The notes beneath the pieces are model-generated. The model saw nothing but the letters and a program-made list of their open reading frames with translations, had not been told where the DNA came from and made no database searches. This document shows, piece by piece, positions 45,918 to 59,840 of a DNA stretch of 64,000 bases. Numbering within the stretch: the first letter of the stretch is position 1; each line of letters opens with the position of its first letter. The position numbers and the translations under genes were made by a program. Source of the DNA: Steromphala cineraria (Eukaryota > Mollusca > Gastropoda > Trochida > Trochidae); assembly GCA_916613615.1 (NCBI GenBank), contig OU744732.1, forward strand, positions 32,139,950 through 32,203,949, written 5' to 3'.

Positions 45918-47857
45918 CTGGAAGTGAAAACAAACGTGAATAGGATAACTAGTTTATGTTACATTATGTTGACAAATGACAATTCACTTTGGCAATGGAA
46001 AAAAGTTATCGAACATGATTATCAGAAAGAATGTTGAAAAATATACGTATGAAAATCAATGCTGTATGTACATGATAGATTGGGGTTCCATGTACGAGTA
46101 TGTCTGCAGATGTTGGCATGCCATTCACCATAAATAATTGAGTGTTGCATCATAGTTCATGACATACTTTTAGATGTAGTGGTTGCAAAAATGGATACGA
46201 TAGCACTACGTTGGAAAAAGTGGCATCAAAACACACAAAAAATATGTTTACGCTCAAAGTTTTTTCCAAACACAAACATAAACAACTCATTGTCTGAAGG
46301 TAAGATAAACATTAAAATTCTACCAAACCTCTCACACTAAAGGTTTGGAAGATATCGAAAATTGCTATAGAAGATACATTTATCACTACCTGAATTAACC
46401 AGCAAAAAGAAATGTCAAACCGGTAACTTCAGGAAGGCGAAGTACATGAAACCGTGGCCTCCAAATCCGAACCACAGTCAAAGAGAGTTCAAATCCCAAG
46501 ACAAGCCAGATCCTTATCAACGCCTCTGACTTTAACCAAAAAACTCTCGAGGTACCTGTGGTCAAATCACGATCACGCCAACTTCCAGGTTCAAGTATGG
46601 TAGAGGCCCTAGCTTCAAAAATCGAATATTAACGGTAAAGTATGTATCAAGACTCGATATTATGGTCGCTGCTTGCAGTTTAGTCCCAATGTGGCACTTG
46701 TACCCGAGATGACTTCAGCACGGAAAGGGGCTCGCCTTACAGTACTGGCAGTAGAGTCACCATCTGTCATGTACCCAAGTGAGTGAAGACTCGCTGGTGA
46801 AGTATACACACCGACATACACCACAGTAGCTGCTGACAGTATAAATAAGTTCCCCTGTTCCCTGGTACCAACGACAGCTCCCAGGTTGAGAGAGCCTCGC
46901 ATTGCAGCTTCAATATACACCACAGTCACTGCTGGCACTGTAGGCATGTGCCACCGGGTCCCCAGTCTACTTGAGCAGTAAGCATGTGTCACTTTCACTT
47001 CAGTCTACAGAGCACTGATAGAGTCTGTCCAGCACAGGTTATATACCGAGTGATGACTGCACCCCAGGGCTCACGGTAAGGGGATTTGTAAGCGTGTGTC
47101 ATCCCCTGTCACAGCTACAGTCCCTGATGTGATCTACCTGTACATATCAACAGACGCTCATCTCTCTATCATCTCAATCTCTTCGTTGTCCATTAACTCA
47201 AGCACGCTGGACAAACTGCCCATTGTATAACGCAACGTCCTGAGGGGACTTGAAGTGGACAGTGGTCACTCACTTCACTGGCCTCGGGAACTAGCTTCGA
47301 CTGACCAGTTCAGATGGTCGGACCATGATATATAATAAGGAGGAGCCAGAGCTATTCTTGACCAATTACCAGGTAGGGGCGTACAGTATCCCAGGACAGG
47401 TAATTTACCTGTGTGAGCTAGAGGTTGGGGTATTGTATTAACGCTGTGTCGCGATCCCGTGTGAAGGACCCAGGTATTGTATTTACGACGTTCTCCTGTC
47501 CCGCTGGGGCATAGGGGAGTTAAATAGGGGGCCAAGCTCGCTATACGAGATGATATCCCCCTATTTAAGAAGGGGGAGGGTCAAGGGTTACCAAAAGGCG
47601 GGACTTGTGATCAGGCCAGATGTAATGTTTAATACGTAATTACCGATTCCAAAGCCCTCATTTACACCGGCAATCGATGTAAGAAGGTGGTCATTACCGA
47701 AATTGACCTTGTATACTGGTTACGAGAGGTGTGAATTACTGGGATATCTTTAAAAGGCGTAAGTTGTGTAACCATGGAAACCGCCCTATAATGTTCTAGT
47801 GTTATTCGCCGTCACAGAACCAGATTGGGTAACGCATTTCAATTGCAGAAATGTGTT
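45918..47857. other. Intron or intergenic DNA with a GC-richer patch
   Basis: The part from about 46600 to 47600 is unusually GC-rich for the window. It carries open minus-strand frames (46660-46998, 47275-47535) without recognisable domains and an internal duplication around ATACACCACAGT. A TATATATAATAAGG motif lies at about 47328. It could be a promoter or 5' exon of a minus-strand transcript, but this is not shown. Confidence 0.3.
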
Positions 47858-47885
47858 AAAGGGGCACAGGCGATTTGGAGGAAAA
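47858..47885 (+). repeat. Possible solo terminus of a TTAA-type MITE
   Basis: TTAA followed by AGGGGCACAGGCGATTTGG resembles the terminal layout of families A and B (TTAA, AGGGGCA). No matching inverted end was found downstream, so it is at best a truncated copy. Confidence 0.35.
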
Positions 47886-50800
47886 CAAACAGGGCTACGC
47901 TCCTGATAAGATTTTAATTATTTTTTATTCAATTTCCTAAATGCCTGTTATTGTCATTCTTTCAATTACGATAAATAACAGAGATCTTAGTACACAAAAC
48001 ATACTTTCTGTAAACGATATTACAAAACAAATATGCGCCATTTATCAATCTATTTGTTATGAAAACCAGTGAATTTATATGAAAATATTGTTTGTCTTAG
48101 ATTTAAAAACAATTATTCTGAAATCTAAGAATTCTCTCATGTGAGATAAAACTTTTAGATAAATCAACTTTTACACGTTACAATTCTTTTAAACAAAATT
48201 ACATTTCAATGCATTCGATACTGCCTATCACTGAAATATATTTTATGTTTTAATGACCTCATTCAAAAATGAAGCTGAGTTCCCAGGACGTCAAGGTTTA
48301 TACACTAAGTAGGTGGAACAATGTAACACGCTTCAGTGGATTCGTGAAGAAATACAATAACACTCATAAAGACAAGAGAAACGGGGAAATTAATTCATAT
48401 CTTAAAATACTTGACAGATGAGATAAATCAAGTCTATGAGGGCTGATATCCCATTTATATCCTAGCACTGTGCGTCTATTAAGTCCCAGATTGATGGGGG
48501 AATGATGTCTTCACGACGGAGCAAACACGGAACAAACCCGGGGCCAGAAACTGACTCTTAGCCCTGTCGCACTCCAAGGTGATGAATCTAGTTGCTTCTT
48601 ACTGGACATGAGAATGTAAACACATCGGTGAATTAACTTGGATAAAGATAAAACGACTAATTGTTGAATTTTTAATATATTTGCTTGCAGAAGAAAAATA
48701 TTGAAAGACTTTGCAGTAGAGAAAATATCAATGAAATAAAACGAATACTTATAATCTTTACGATAACAGATTTGTAAAATTTTGTTAATCAATTTTGTTT
48801 CTAAATCAGTTTATCCACATACATGTTTTGGGTAAAAAGAAATCTTTACAATATCATTGTATGAATAACTTGGACTTCAAAATGTAGGACTTGAGAGAGA
48901 AAGAAGATTTATGAGTGCTGTTAGAATGAGGAAGGATGTTATATCATTTATTGAAGCTCATAAATAAAACAAATTTTCAAGTCATTTTAACCACATCGAA
49001 GAACAGTTGATGATGTCAAGCAGTTGGTCTTTGTATGTGAATAAACAACAAACATATTAAATATATTGATAAAAAAGAACAGATATCAAACACACTCATT
49101 CATGAGCCAGTACAAAAACCGATACCACAGAGGCCACTCCACCAAAGCCAGGTGTATGAATGCAAACCACGCCCATGTATATGTGCCCAGAATGATCATA
49201 CCTGAAGGTTTCACCTGTAATTAACAAGGTTTCCCCCTACACCGCTAGTTAACGCTGGGCTATCCCCCTCTCGAGCCCAAGTAAATATTGACACAAGGCC
49301 AGGGTTAGGAGAGAATCTTTACAAAGCGATACGAGCTGATTGTTGTTATGTGCTTATCGCCCTGTCGCTGATCCGCTAATCCAGAATGTTTGTTAAACAG
49401 AGCTTGGGCAAATAACATTTAACTCGATATATTTCAATAGTATAATTAATTCATTGAAATTAGCCTTTTCGTTGTTGGTCGTCTTTATTCATTGTCACAT
49501 CCATTTTCCGAAAAAAAAATTAAAATGTCAGAAAACAGTTATTTTAATTATTGAAAAAAGCACATTTAAAAAAAATTTTTTTTGTTAATCTCATTTATTA
49601 TTATATATTTCCAATGTGAGGGAAATCAAGTCTTATATGTGTAAGGCAAATGAATAAATATTGCCTTAACATTTTACAGATTCGTTTTAATCAGTTTAAA
49701 AATTCCAAAAAAGGACAAAAATGTTAGTGACAAAGGTCAACGTACAAAAGTGCACCACGCCCATGGCTGGATAACCTATTGTTTGTGTTTCTCTTTGCGG
49801 CTCTTTTATCTGTTTCTGCTTACCTTTACCTGAAAGTGAACCAGTCAGAATAATGAATGCATTTACTGTTTAGCCATGACCCGTGTACACATTCGCATTT
49901 ATACAGGATAATAAACTTTTCAAAGCGACGCTTTTAAACTTAGACAAACAATAAAGGAGTACATAAATTTAAGTGTGTATTTATTTTCTTGCTAAGTGAA
50001 ATTTTATAGTGTAAAATTACGATGCCGTTTATTGCGTCACTGTCAATTCGATCAAAACACTTCTGTAAATCTGGACTTGAAATGAAACAGTTTTTTTTTG
50101 CAATATTGTAATATTATTTTACGAATTGTGTTATTTTTAACAATTATTCATGAACTTTGATAATCTCGAGAGAACTTTAATAAATGTTCGTTTAAACTGG
50201 TTTAATCAAACATATTTGTTACATTCGTAACATCGAGTGAATAAACATGATCAAAGACCACGCCCTATTCAGTACTATACTTTTCACAGCGTGGACTTAT
50301 GTAATAGTGAACACGATTAAAGGACAATGAAAGAACAACGTACAATTCATCCCCTCGGGCCAAGTTTAATCCAACGTAAATTACAGCCCCAAAAGGAATA
50401 ACGTTTGTAAAGCCTATTAGGTATACCAGTCTAGATACCGATACTATAAAAACGTACGCACTTGATTGAATCTCTTAATCGAATATGTAAACCTGACTGA
50501 TCATCTGTTTGGATTTTGTAACCGTATGAGAATGTTGAAACTAAATAAACTGGTAACACAGTCGAGTATGTTGAAAATACTGGTATGTGGATGCAATAAC
50601 ATAATTGAAACATGTCGAAACTGAGGTACTTCGATGTAAGTTTTAAACCAATTGACATTTTCAATAATCGTTCTTTTTAATAACAAATAACACCGCTGTA
50701 AGGCATTCTGAAACTTGCAAAACGACAAAAACGTGTTTCCCCTGTACATCGCCAGGAAACACCTATTTTCTGTTCAGTTTTCTCTCAAGACGTCTAAAGA

Positions 50801-52685
50801 ACACATGCACTGGACAGATAAAACCTCGTTAAGTCATACACTATGTATATGAAACAAGATACACTAGGACACATGTCATAATAAAGGAAAATCCACCAAA
50901 CGATCATAATCTGACATGATTCATGCTTCTTTCAACTTAATGTACCTTGAAAGAGCTTCAACAGTAATAAACTTTAACCTGTCAAGAAATCAAGGTACTG
51001 TAATGTTTTAAATCAGAAATTATATTTTACGTTTCACATTTTATTATTTTGATAAATAGAAATTTCATATGTTAATTTCCTATTTTTTGCTATACCCCAT
51101 TTTCTTAATTTGCATTAAGTATCTTAATCTAAATAATTTTAAGAGACACTCAGGAGTTTTCATGAGTGTTCCCTGCATCTGATTGGCAAACACTTTAAAT
51201 GCTGATTCAAATATCTAAAACATGTCCCAAATCAATGTATAATGATCTAAATGACCAAAGGTATTATTGCATTTTGTTTGCATTATGCAACTTAAACATT
51301 TATAAATCAGAGTTTGACTATATAGCTTAAACTAATATGCCATGAACATTGTTGAATTAAGGAAATCGTCAACAGACATATCAGATGACCAAACACATGT
51401 ATCAATTACAAAATCATTCCTCCAGGCGACAGAATTAATCCCAAATTAAAACATATTACTTAATGTCAAAAGAAAGGCATGTTCTCAAAAAGGCAGATAA
51501 CATCATTCGTTCAGGAGTTACTTAATTTTGAATGGCTACTCTTTCGCATGATAAAATACCCTGGGCGATGAAAGCACAAATACAAATACAATGTCCCCGA
51601 TCAATTATTACCGTTAAAGGGAATTAAATCAAAACTGCGATATGTGTATCACAGCAAGAGCATATGTCACAAGAAATGAGATTCTTATTACTCAGAACAG
51701 TGAAACATGACATAATAAAAGGAAATGGACTTTACAAAGAAAAGGAGCTGATTTTTATTAGATATATTCATTTCATTAACTTAAATGTCAAGGGCCTTAT
51801 GAAAATGCTGGTAATGGATATCCTTCAGAAAATAAATGCCGAATGGGTGCCATCGGTTACGCAAGACATGTAATATGTAGGCAAAAAACATCCCGAGCTC
51901 TACTTCTAAATGAATATATGTCTGATTCATGCAATCCTAGATTCTCACTGACGTATATAGCAATGTGCTTGTTGCAAAATGAATTGAAAACATAAATTAA
52001 AACATTCCCTGAATTACCTTGAAAATACGTACCCAAACTTAGCGTTTTAACGGAAAGCAGGGAGTTATATAAAAGAAATAAGAGAAAACTTTAGCAAAAC
52101 GAAAAATTCTGAGGCAGGGACTAAGTATCAAGTTAACTGATATAAATAGTTCGTCCTTGAGTGTGAATTGAAGCGTCAACTGCCCCGAGTGAAGGTATTG
52201 TGTAGATATAACACTGCTCTACATTGTGTGCTGTGGCACGTCATACTGACGGAGACTTCCTTTCACAGAACACATGTAGATGATCTGTGGCTTACTATGT
52301 ATTAATGATGAGGTGATCTGTGGTCTTCTGTGTATTAACGATGAGACTCAGATTTCCTCGAATACTGTTGAATGACATATCCACATACAGACATGTGCAT
52401 ATTTGATCGTTAATGATTAATGGACAAGATTACTGAATATTCATCTGACAGAATCTACATTTTCTACATAACATGCTTTTTATGTTTATGGCTAGTTTGC
52501 AGATCTTGAAACATACCACACATCAAACTAGTTAAGGTTATGATTAAGGTCTAGATTTATTCTACCAAAAGGAGTGATGATTGTGATGTAAGAGCGAAAC
52601 GAAGAGATAAATTACACCCAAAACTCCCACGATTCTACTTTGATGTGGAGTGTTTTCGCGTAAAGTTAAACTTAAAAATACTCAC
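47886..52685. other. AT-rich intron-like DNA, nothing recognised
   Basis: No convincing exon, RNA or repeat was found. Open frames here (for example 48511, 50431, 51664) are AT-driven. Confidence 0.35.
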
Positions 52686-52756
52686 GTCCATGTCAGAAGA
52701 GCGAAAACGAATCGGCTGTCCTTTTTTCCATATCTATATCTTCTATATGCGGGCAC
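52686..52756 (-). CDS. Candidate 71-bp exon of an unidentified minus-strand gene
   Basis: Strong acceptor (GTTTTTTGCTTTCAG) and donor (GACATGGAC, then GTGAGTATT) on the minus strand. In the phase that continues the exon at 53227, the frame reads CPHIEDIDMEKRTADSFSLF and then TGA (52693-52695), eight bases before the donor. It could be a C-terminal exon, a poison cassette, or a 5' untranslated exon with ATGGAC as start. Its length with the 53227-53335 exon (71 + 109 = 180) is a multiple of three. Confidence 0.4.
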
Positions 52757-53226
52757 CTGAAAGCAAAAAACATGAGTAATACAATTGTTAAACAATATGT
52801 TCTCACACTGGGAAAGGGAAGGTTCAGATGACTGAATCATTAACTATGTGATGAGTAGTCTATTTAGAAATTGTCACTACGGCTGTCAATTGTTCCAACA
52901 TCTAGGTTCTGTAAAGTCAGAATTCTAGTTTATAGCAAGTTTGTGCCTTAGAAAAGTATTGGCTTTTTAATATTGTCCTGCAGGGAGAAAAAAAGGCGTG
53001 ATCGTTTTTGTCCATTAACTGACAAATAGTCAGAATGTGTGAAAGAATTAATGTTCAGCTTTGTGAACTCCAAATAGGAGCGGATTGTCCAGCAAATGAA
53101 ATCCAAATCCCTCGAAAGACTGAATAAAAGCTAAAATATAAATGTGAGAGTCAATATTTGCATCCCATCCAATAATCAGTAGATTTTTTGTTCCTGTAAA
53201 GAAAATTCAACGTCGACATCTCCTAC

Positions 53227-53335
53227 CCGTGATCTGCCCAGTGTAGTGTGAGGTCCTGGCCTCGGAAGGGTCTCTTACTGTCCGAGGCACTCAGAGATTT
53301 AGGGCCCTGTATGACACTCGACAAACTGGGTATGT
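53227..53335 (-). CDS. Candidate coding exon (109 bp, or 80 bp with an inner acceptor)
   Basis: Only one minus-strand frame is open: 35 codons reading GPKSLSASDSKRPFRGQDL in the middle and ending HWADH. The donor is GTAGGA (weaker). Two acceptors are possible: TAATTACAG before 53335 (entry phase 1) or GTCATACAG before 53306 (entry phase 0, compatible with the exon ending at 53660). Exit phase 2 fits the entry of the 52686-52756 exon. GC-rich DNA has fewer stops, so an untranslated 5' exon is not excluded. Confidence 0.4.
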
Positions 53336-53659
53336 CTGTAATTACTTTATACAGAGTCAATAACTACACAAGACGAAATTGACTTTACCCTGTTCAAAGA
53401 TTTCCGACGCAGTGTAAGCAAAGTCCGCTCATTGACGAGGTTGTAAAGCTGATTGTTTTGGCAACGGTATATATTCAATCTGGGTGGAGTTAGAAAAGGA
53501 AATCCCAAGCAGAGGTTACAAATCTCAGTCTATCTCGCCACCTGTCAGTCCCATTGCTGTATGGGAGATTCTCGCTTCAGCGGTTAGTCCGCATTTGCTC
53601 ACATTAAACAAAGCTATTAAGAGACAGAGAGATTTTTCACAAGGTTGAAAAACTCTTAC

Positions 53660-53728
53660 CTGAAGATTGTCACACAGGTCCCGGAGATGGGAGAGGAGCT
53701 CAGAGTCCCATCTCGCACTGGCTGGAGA
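53660..53728 (-). CDS. Candidate coding exon (69 bp or longer)
   Basis: Minus-strand donor CTTCAG then GTAAGAG. The open frame runs about 56 codons upstream to around 53828 without an ATG and ends RWDSELLSHLRDLCDNLQ in phase 0. The stated upper limit uses the acceptor ACAGCTCGCAG; an alternative lies 9 bp further out. It is compatible in phase with the shorter form of the next exon (53227-53306). Product unrecognised. It could also be a GC-rich 5' untranslated exon. Confidence 0.35.
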
Positions 53729-53835
53729 CTGCGAGCTGTGTGATACGTCAGAGCGAGTGTGACAGGGGAGCAGTGACCCTCGCCCAGGGAGGAATGTAAG
53801 GTATGAGTCTCACTGCAGCTCCGAGCTCACACATC

Positions 53836-56420
53836 TGGTACAACTTGCCCATCTAGCCATTGTCATACACTTGCAACACTAAAACAAACCCCCGAAAGCC
53901 GTCACTTTACCTACAAAACAGCTACCAACACGCTCAGATGTGTGCTTCCATAACTTCTTACGGGCTCGAACTCACTTCTTCACTCAGATCTGAGCCGTAT
54001 ACATTGAAAAGCCTCGCGTAGCCTCTGGCTGAAGGGACGCGACAGGGAAATATTCTATGACCGTCGTTTTTAAATATATCTTGGCGGATCGTCCTAATTG
54101 ACATTCCTCTTGTACTCTGAGCAGGTAAATCAAAGAGCAACGACGATCTTGAGTTAGGATTGAAGTCGAACAGGTAAAGGCCAGAGAATACAATCTAAAT
54201 TATCCAGCAGGGATTAAATCCTCACGTTTCTGCTAGCGCTACCTGAGCTGTAATTTGGCCGCACGTGACAGACCACAAAAAATCAGAAAGATGAAATGAA
54301 TGAGCTGGCTGACCCGAGGACGACTGGGGAAGACAACAAAAGATCCTTCACATTGACTAGCATCAGACTAGTCTCTGTAATTTTCCAACAGGTTTCCTTC
54401 GAGAAACCCTTTAGTAGTCTGTGAAGATTTACCATCAAGAGAGAAAACCGCAGGTCGTGACCTTACTCAGCGCTGGAAAGATCTCTTCCTATCCAATAAT
54501 AGAATAGCCACTTGATCCAGTTTGAGTGAAAAAGATGCTATTATCGAAATACAAATGTAAATAGATCACCGATTCATGTCATTACCTTAGGAATATTTGA
54601 AAAAGATTAGCGCTTGTGCTCCCAAAACGATTAGATACACATCATTTGTATGAAATAACATATTGCCAAGGATGAATAGAGGCTCATACCAGGGCGTTTG
54701 TAATAAATGGCAAACCGGAGAGGTGATAATTGAAATGTGGGTGAACGTTGAATGGAGACATTTTTAAAAGTGGGCTTGGCATCCTTTTGTATCATGTTAC
54801 TGGCGTGTTTGAGGAGTATTGTTGTCTACAAACCCAGAAACACCTTATATCCTTCCGTCCACACAAGCTTACATCTTCATTAAATACAACCATATATAGA
54901 ACTTTGTTAAGCAAAGCACAAACGGATTTTCGACAAAGCGATCTTCCAATACGGCTTATTTAGAGTATTTTTAAAATTGCACAAACATCTTCGAAACCTC
55001 TAAAAAGATACACATAAGGATAAAATTAAAATTTATGAAGGAAGCTTATTTCAGAATATATACAGAATTTGTATTTTTATCGAAATTACGAAGTTGGTAA
55101 TTTATCTCACTTATAAACCGATGTTTACCAAGACCAAACCATCTTTTTTCCAAAAAAGTTCATTTGTTGTCCAAAACGATCAATTCACAACAAATACGTC
55201 AGACCCCTCGCCTCTAAGATACCCGAATACCTTCACTAGCTATACATCCCGTCTGGAGATATACACAGAGATGAAGTTTCACGGTAAACTCCGAGAAGAG
55301 GGTGTAGATGTGTCACCGTATACACGGAGGCTTAGAGGGGTCATTACGCGGCTTAAATTGCAATAATAGTCAGGAAACATGACACTAGCCCATCTGACGC
55401 TGGTAGTATCTTCTTCAGTCCTTCACTTTTATAATCAGCGATAAAGGTTTAATTTCAGGACGAGAGACTCGGTGGTACTTCACTTATGTTTATGTCCATG
55501 GAAAACTTTCTATGAAAGTGAAAGGTCCTTTACTTGTAGGACTGATAGTTGGTGTTACGACCCGCTATGCCTTCAACCTGCTTTATATACACTTTTATTT
55601 TGAAAACAAAATTAAGGGGAGTATATGCAAGCAGAAATGAGATTGGAGAAACAAAAAGACAGAATAATGACGTTCGAGATGACAAAGATTGACACCAACT
55701 AAATGATCACGTGAATAAGCAGTTACGTGTAAACTGTCCCCATCAACTGTAGTGGATACTGTAAGATGATTAAGGTTGGTGAACAGGCAGGTATTGCAAC
55801 ACGCTCATTTATTTCCATCTTCCATCTTGCCATTACAGGACGATCTTTTATCAATTTTTACAAGATAAAAATGCACTTGGACACGCTAACGACTTGCATT
55901 TCATTTTTGATAAAAATATAACACCACATTTTACTCACTATCTAAAATAAAATTTGAATATCAGCAACCAATTACATCATAACACGTAGTCTAGAAATCA
56001 ATCCTCATTTTATCATTAAGCTGTTAAAAGTGTCTCGTCTCATTCTCAATTTCTCTGGCATCTACATGCCATATGCTGGTTCTTAAAGGGTAATGTCACG
56101 ACCGAGTAATTGTTAAGTAACATGTTGACATAAACACCGCCTACATTGCCCGTGTTTACAAGAGACGACCCACGGGATCAGTACCTTGGTGACAACATTC
56201 AACTGACCAGTGACCTACTCGAGAAAATACATCTTAAGTGACCATTGACCACCTAGCGTGTAATTGCTACCAACATGGTAGCTCGACCAGGAGAGTAAAA
56301 TCTGTATTTCTGCTGGAAAGTACATGGTTAATGCAACGATTGGTTATCCACTAGAAATTGGTGTATAATATGTTGCATTGTTTTCTGTTTGTATATTTTG
56401 TAACGTTAAATTTGACTTAC
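53836..56420. other. Intron or intergenic DNA, nothing firmly recognised
   Basis: The plus-strand frame at 55094-55366 (90 codons) ends in a somewhat protein-like stretch but has no recognised domain or splice support. Confidence 0.3.
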
Positions 56421-56519
56421 CAAAGATCGACACTCTCAAATCACTGCTATGGGCGTCTTTTTTTCTGGTCCAAGTAAGGTTCGACAATCCGCAGTCCTCT
56501 AGATCGACAGGATCAACTT
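56421..56519 (-). CDS. Candidate 99-bp coding exon (phase 1 to 1) of an unidentified minus-strand gene
   Basis: Good acceptor (GAGTTTTCTTATCTTCAG) and consensus donor (CTTTG, then GTAAGTCAA) on the minus strand. Of the three frames only one is open: 32 codons reading VDPVDLEDCGLSNLTWTRKK and then DAHSSDLRVSIF. An N-glycosylation-type NLT and one Cys suggest an extracellular segment, and symmetric phase-1 exons are common in extracellular modules (family-level knowledge, not proof). Joined to the 45758 exon the frame stays open. Function unknown. Confidence 0.45.
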
Positions 56520-59500
56520 CTGAAGATAAGAAAACTCTGTCATTATCATTGCAACGTATACGGAATTATCGAATAACAAATAAAGAAAAACGACTGTGAA
56601 GATATCGTTGTGGCAGTCACTAAGCTATAAATAAGGTTGATGATATCAGCGATTTACCAAAATCCAAAATCAAGAAATATAAAGCACCTTTTCTTGTAAG
56701 CAGGGTGAATTGACAATGATAGTACAGGGAGCAAAACTTGTGATGGATCGTCAAAAGGGCACTCTTCCTCTTTAAAGGCATTAGTTTGCGACCAAACATT
56801 GTCTTAAATATCTGCTAAAAAGACCTTTCGATGATTGTCGAATAACTAAACATTTTGAAAAAGGTTCACCGCCTAGTGTAGTAAATTCTGAAAGAATTTT
56901 AGAAGTATGCCTACGTCTCAATGAACTTATTAAACAAAACACAAAAATAACATTCGTCATGACATTGCAAGGTGGTTCGCAGTTTCGCAAATATATTGAC
57001 GGATGAAGGTTTGGAAATATTGGAAACCACAACTGTAAAGAAATCATAGTCCTGAAAGAATCTCAACAACGTCTGACTAACCAACTTCCACCTAACCTTG
57101 ATCGTTAACCTTGCCAAAACTGTTGTAAAATAATCGTCATTTGGAGAACAATCTCAAGGACGTTCATTATGGACTGCCAAAACATCCTCCAAAGAGATCA
57201 GTGCATTTGACAATTCTCAAGCATTCAATCTACATACCGCAAAAGCACATTAGATGTAGGGACCTATCCCAGGCTGCAACTGCCAGCTAATGAAAAGGTT
57301 TTGCAAGGCTCTACACCCTGCCAGTGTGCCAAGGATGGATGGACGGTTGCCAGTGAAAGGTCCACGAGCTTGTAGCTAAGTGTCTTCTGATAAAGGGTTC
57401 TTGTCATAAGAGAGGACCTTTCACGTCAGAGGATGGTGGTAAATTAATGTCTACCCTGTCACCTGTCATATATAACTGTCCAGCGGCATTAGTGACGACC
57501 ACTGGTCATCCATATACGTAGTCACGTGACAGTGGTTAGCTCATTACTCAACAGGTGAAGGCCTCATACCTGCCTTAATTGAAATGGACACTTGTGAAAT
57601 GTAGGAAATATTAATGGTCAGTTTGGTTTAGGGTTTGTTAAATACCGATGCCCCTATAGCGCGACACATCTGAATACTGTCTCCTTGCAGAATATACGGG
57701 CCCTGGTGTGACACGAATACTCAATCTTCCTAACAGATTTAGCTTTGGATTCAGCTCTTTCCAAAATAAGGCAATAATTTTAATCGGAGTGAAACCCATG
57801 TCATGAGATACCCCCTACCCGACATTGGCTTTGCTATCATTACCCAGCCATGCGGCTACAAATTTAGTTCTCTTTGGTAGCTGAACACCCTGTTATTGTT
57901 CCCTTTGAAGTAAACGCTGGGGGGTGAGGGGATTTTATTCCGAGAATTGTGTATATTGGTGGACACTGAAATTGTAGCAATTCAATATATGTGCTAAGCT
58001 CGTGTCTCTGTTGAAAGTGATGAAACGGGGTGTCAGAAGGATTGTAATAATTTGGCACTGACAACCGTCTCCAAATACTTGATAATTCTCCAAAGAGGGT
58101 TTATTGGTTAAAATGGCAACAAATTGATGCAGATGTTTTCTTTCCATCTCCTACCGTCACTTCTAATTACTTGAAATTAGGGATAGAACAAACAGCTGAT
58201 GGCAGGAAATAAAGACGCAATTTTAGTAGTGAGCGGTCGTATCAGATGAACGTTTCGACAACCTATGGTAGTTTTAAGTGACGGGTCAGACTTGTCAAAC
58301 ATCTGGTGGAGCAACTGTTGATAAAACTGTTCTATAAACTGTTTAAAATCGAATTTAGGGATGAATATTTGACTATGAAGCCTCCATTTCAACTATGTTT
58401 TTGATTTCAATTCATAAATTAAACTATAACATTTTGAGGATTCAATTCTCAGTTTCGATATTATTCATTTGACTTTAGCTGCTATGTATTGCTGAAAATC
58501 TTGCATTTCTTTTGACAAGATTGAATTTTTTTTGTTAAAAACTTTCTTTCATTGAATTTTGTGAACATCTGTTTCGAATGCTAGTGAAAAGGAAGCTAGT
58601 TGACAACAATATGTTGAATGAAATTTGAAATTAGCGTGTTAAACATATAAAAACTCTCAAACACGTATTAAGACTTGAAACGAATACGTAAGGAAACAAA
58701 GTAGTTGTTTTTCAACCAAGAACATAGTTATCAATTATTCATGTCAGTTCTTTTGTAAAACGTGTAACAAAGAGAAAAAGAAAACAACAAAGCTATTCAG
58801 AGATGTAGATATATTGCATTGTTTTCTTTTGAGACTGAATGTCATTCCTTCTAGATGAGTATGGGCAGTATAACTTACTTTCTAGAGCAAAGATACTAAC
58901 ACAAAGCTTTTTCTCAAATGAATATACCGCTCGAAGTACAGATATGTCAACATTAATGATTTACGTATGGTCCGAAATAAGTCTTTATTATTTTATTATT
59001 ATCATTTAGAGAAAATATTCATATTATATACTGTCAGTAATGAAGTTATTCCTGTAAATGGCATTATGACTTTGTAATCAAATTATTACATTGTATTCGG
59101 TACCTTGTAAGTAGTGTCACTGATAAAAAATCTTTTTGCTTATTATCACGATTCCATGCATTCAATTTAGACTATTACATTGTTTTGTTATCATGATAAG
59201 AAATTTTAACAATTGGCCTGTATATGAATGAATAAGGAAATTCAACATTGTTGTAATATGCTAAATCAATATATTTTCATATGTATCTAAGATATGTACA
59301 TATTGGTATCATAACTTCAACTATGTATTTCAACTAAAGAGTTCCAGTGTATATACACACCTCATCTCTAAATAGCATATCTTCAATTATTTTTGTACAC
59401 GTTTATGTAGACTTTTAACATTTATTTGTGACGTTGACAAACACAAGAATTGTTTACATTAGATTTTTACTCCAACGTAAATATACACTATATATAAATC

Positions 59501-59596
59501 AAATGCAATTATTAAAGCAGGTACGCATACATAAATAACCCCTAATAGTCACCTGTCCGGTGTCATCGTTAGTTTACAACCCCTGAAGTGAAACAT
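56520..59596. other. Non-coding region, nothing firmly recognised
   Basis: Minus-strand frames at 56781-57117 (88 and 68 codons, overlapping in different frames) suggest at most a decayed coding relic. No splice-supported exon was accepted. Confidence 0.3.
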
Positions 59597-59612
59597 CCCC
59601 CCCCCCCCCCCC
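59597..59612 (+). repeat. C16 homopolymer in a C-rich tract
   Basis: Sixteen C residues followed by a C-rich stretch to about 59840 (CACCTCTACCCCCCTAACTG and similar). Strand asymmetry is strong here compared with the AT-rich surroundings. The length is likely to be uncertain in sequencing. Confidence 0.9.
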
Positions 59613-59840
59613 ACCTCTACCCCCCTAACTGACCCCTACCTCCCAAAACTGACCCCGAGTCTCCTTCGTAGCTTGATGTATATCCCCGTGCCTACGCGTC
59701 TACCATCTATGTGTGGTATGTAGCCACGACTACCTCCATCCATCACAGACCTCCCCCTCCCAGGTTCAGATTGCTAGGGGCAGTGGACCGTGAACATACC
59801 CCAGTGTGGCTCCCAAGGAAAGTGACCCCTCTCCCCCACA

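Noticed and set aside
46660..47535. Minus-strand frames of 112 and 86 codons as genes
   Set aside because: They lie in GC-richer DNA where stops are rare. No domain, splice context or convincing start is visible.
57232..57285. Possible minus-strand exon with GTATGT donor and CATTAG acceptor
   Set aside because: Only 16 open codons, expected often by chance, and no other support.
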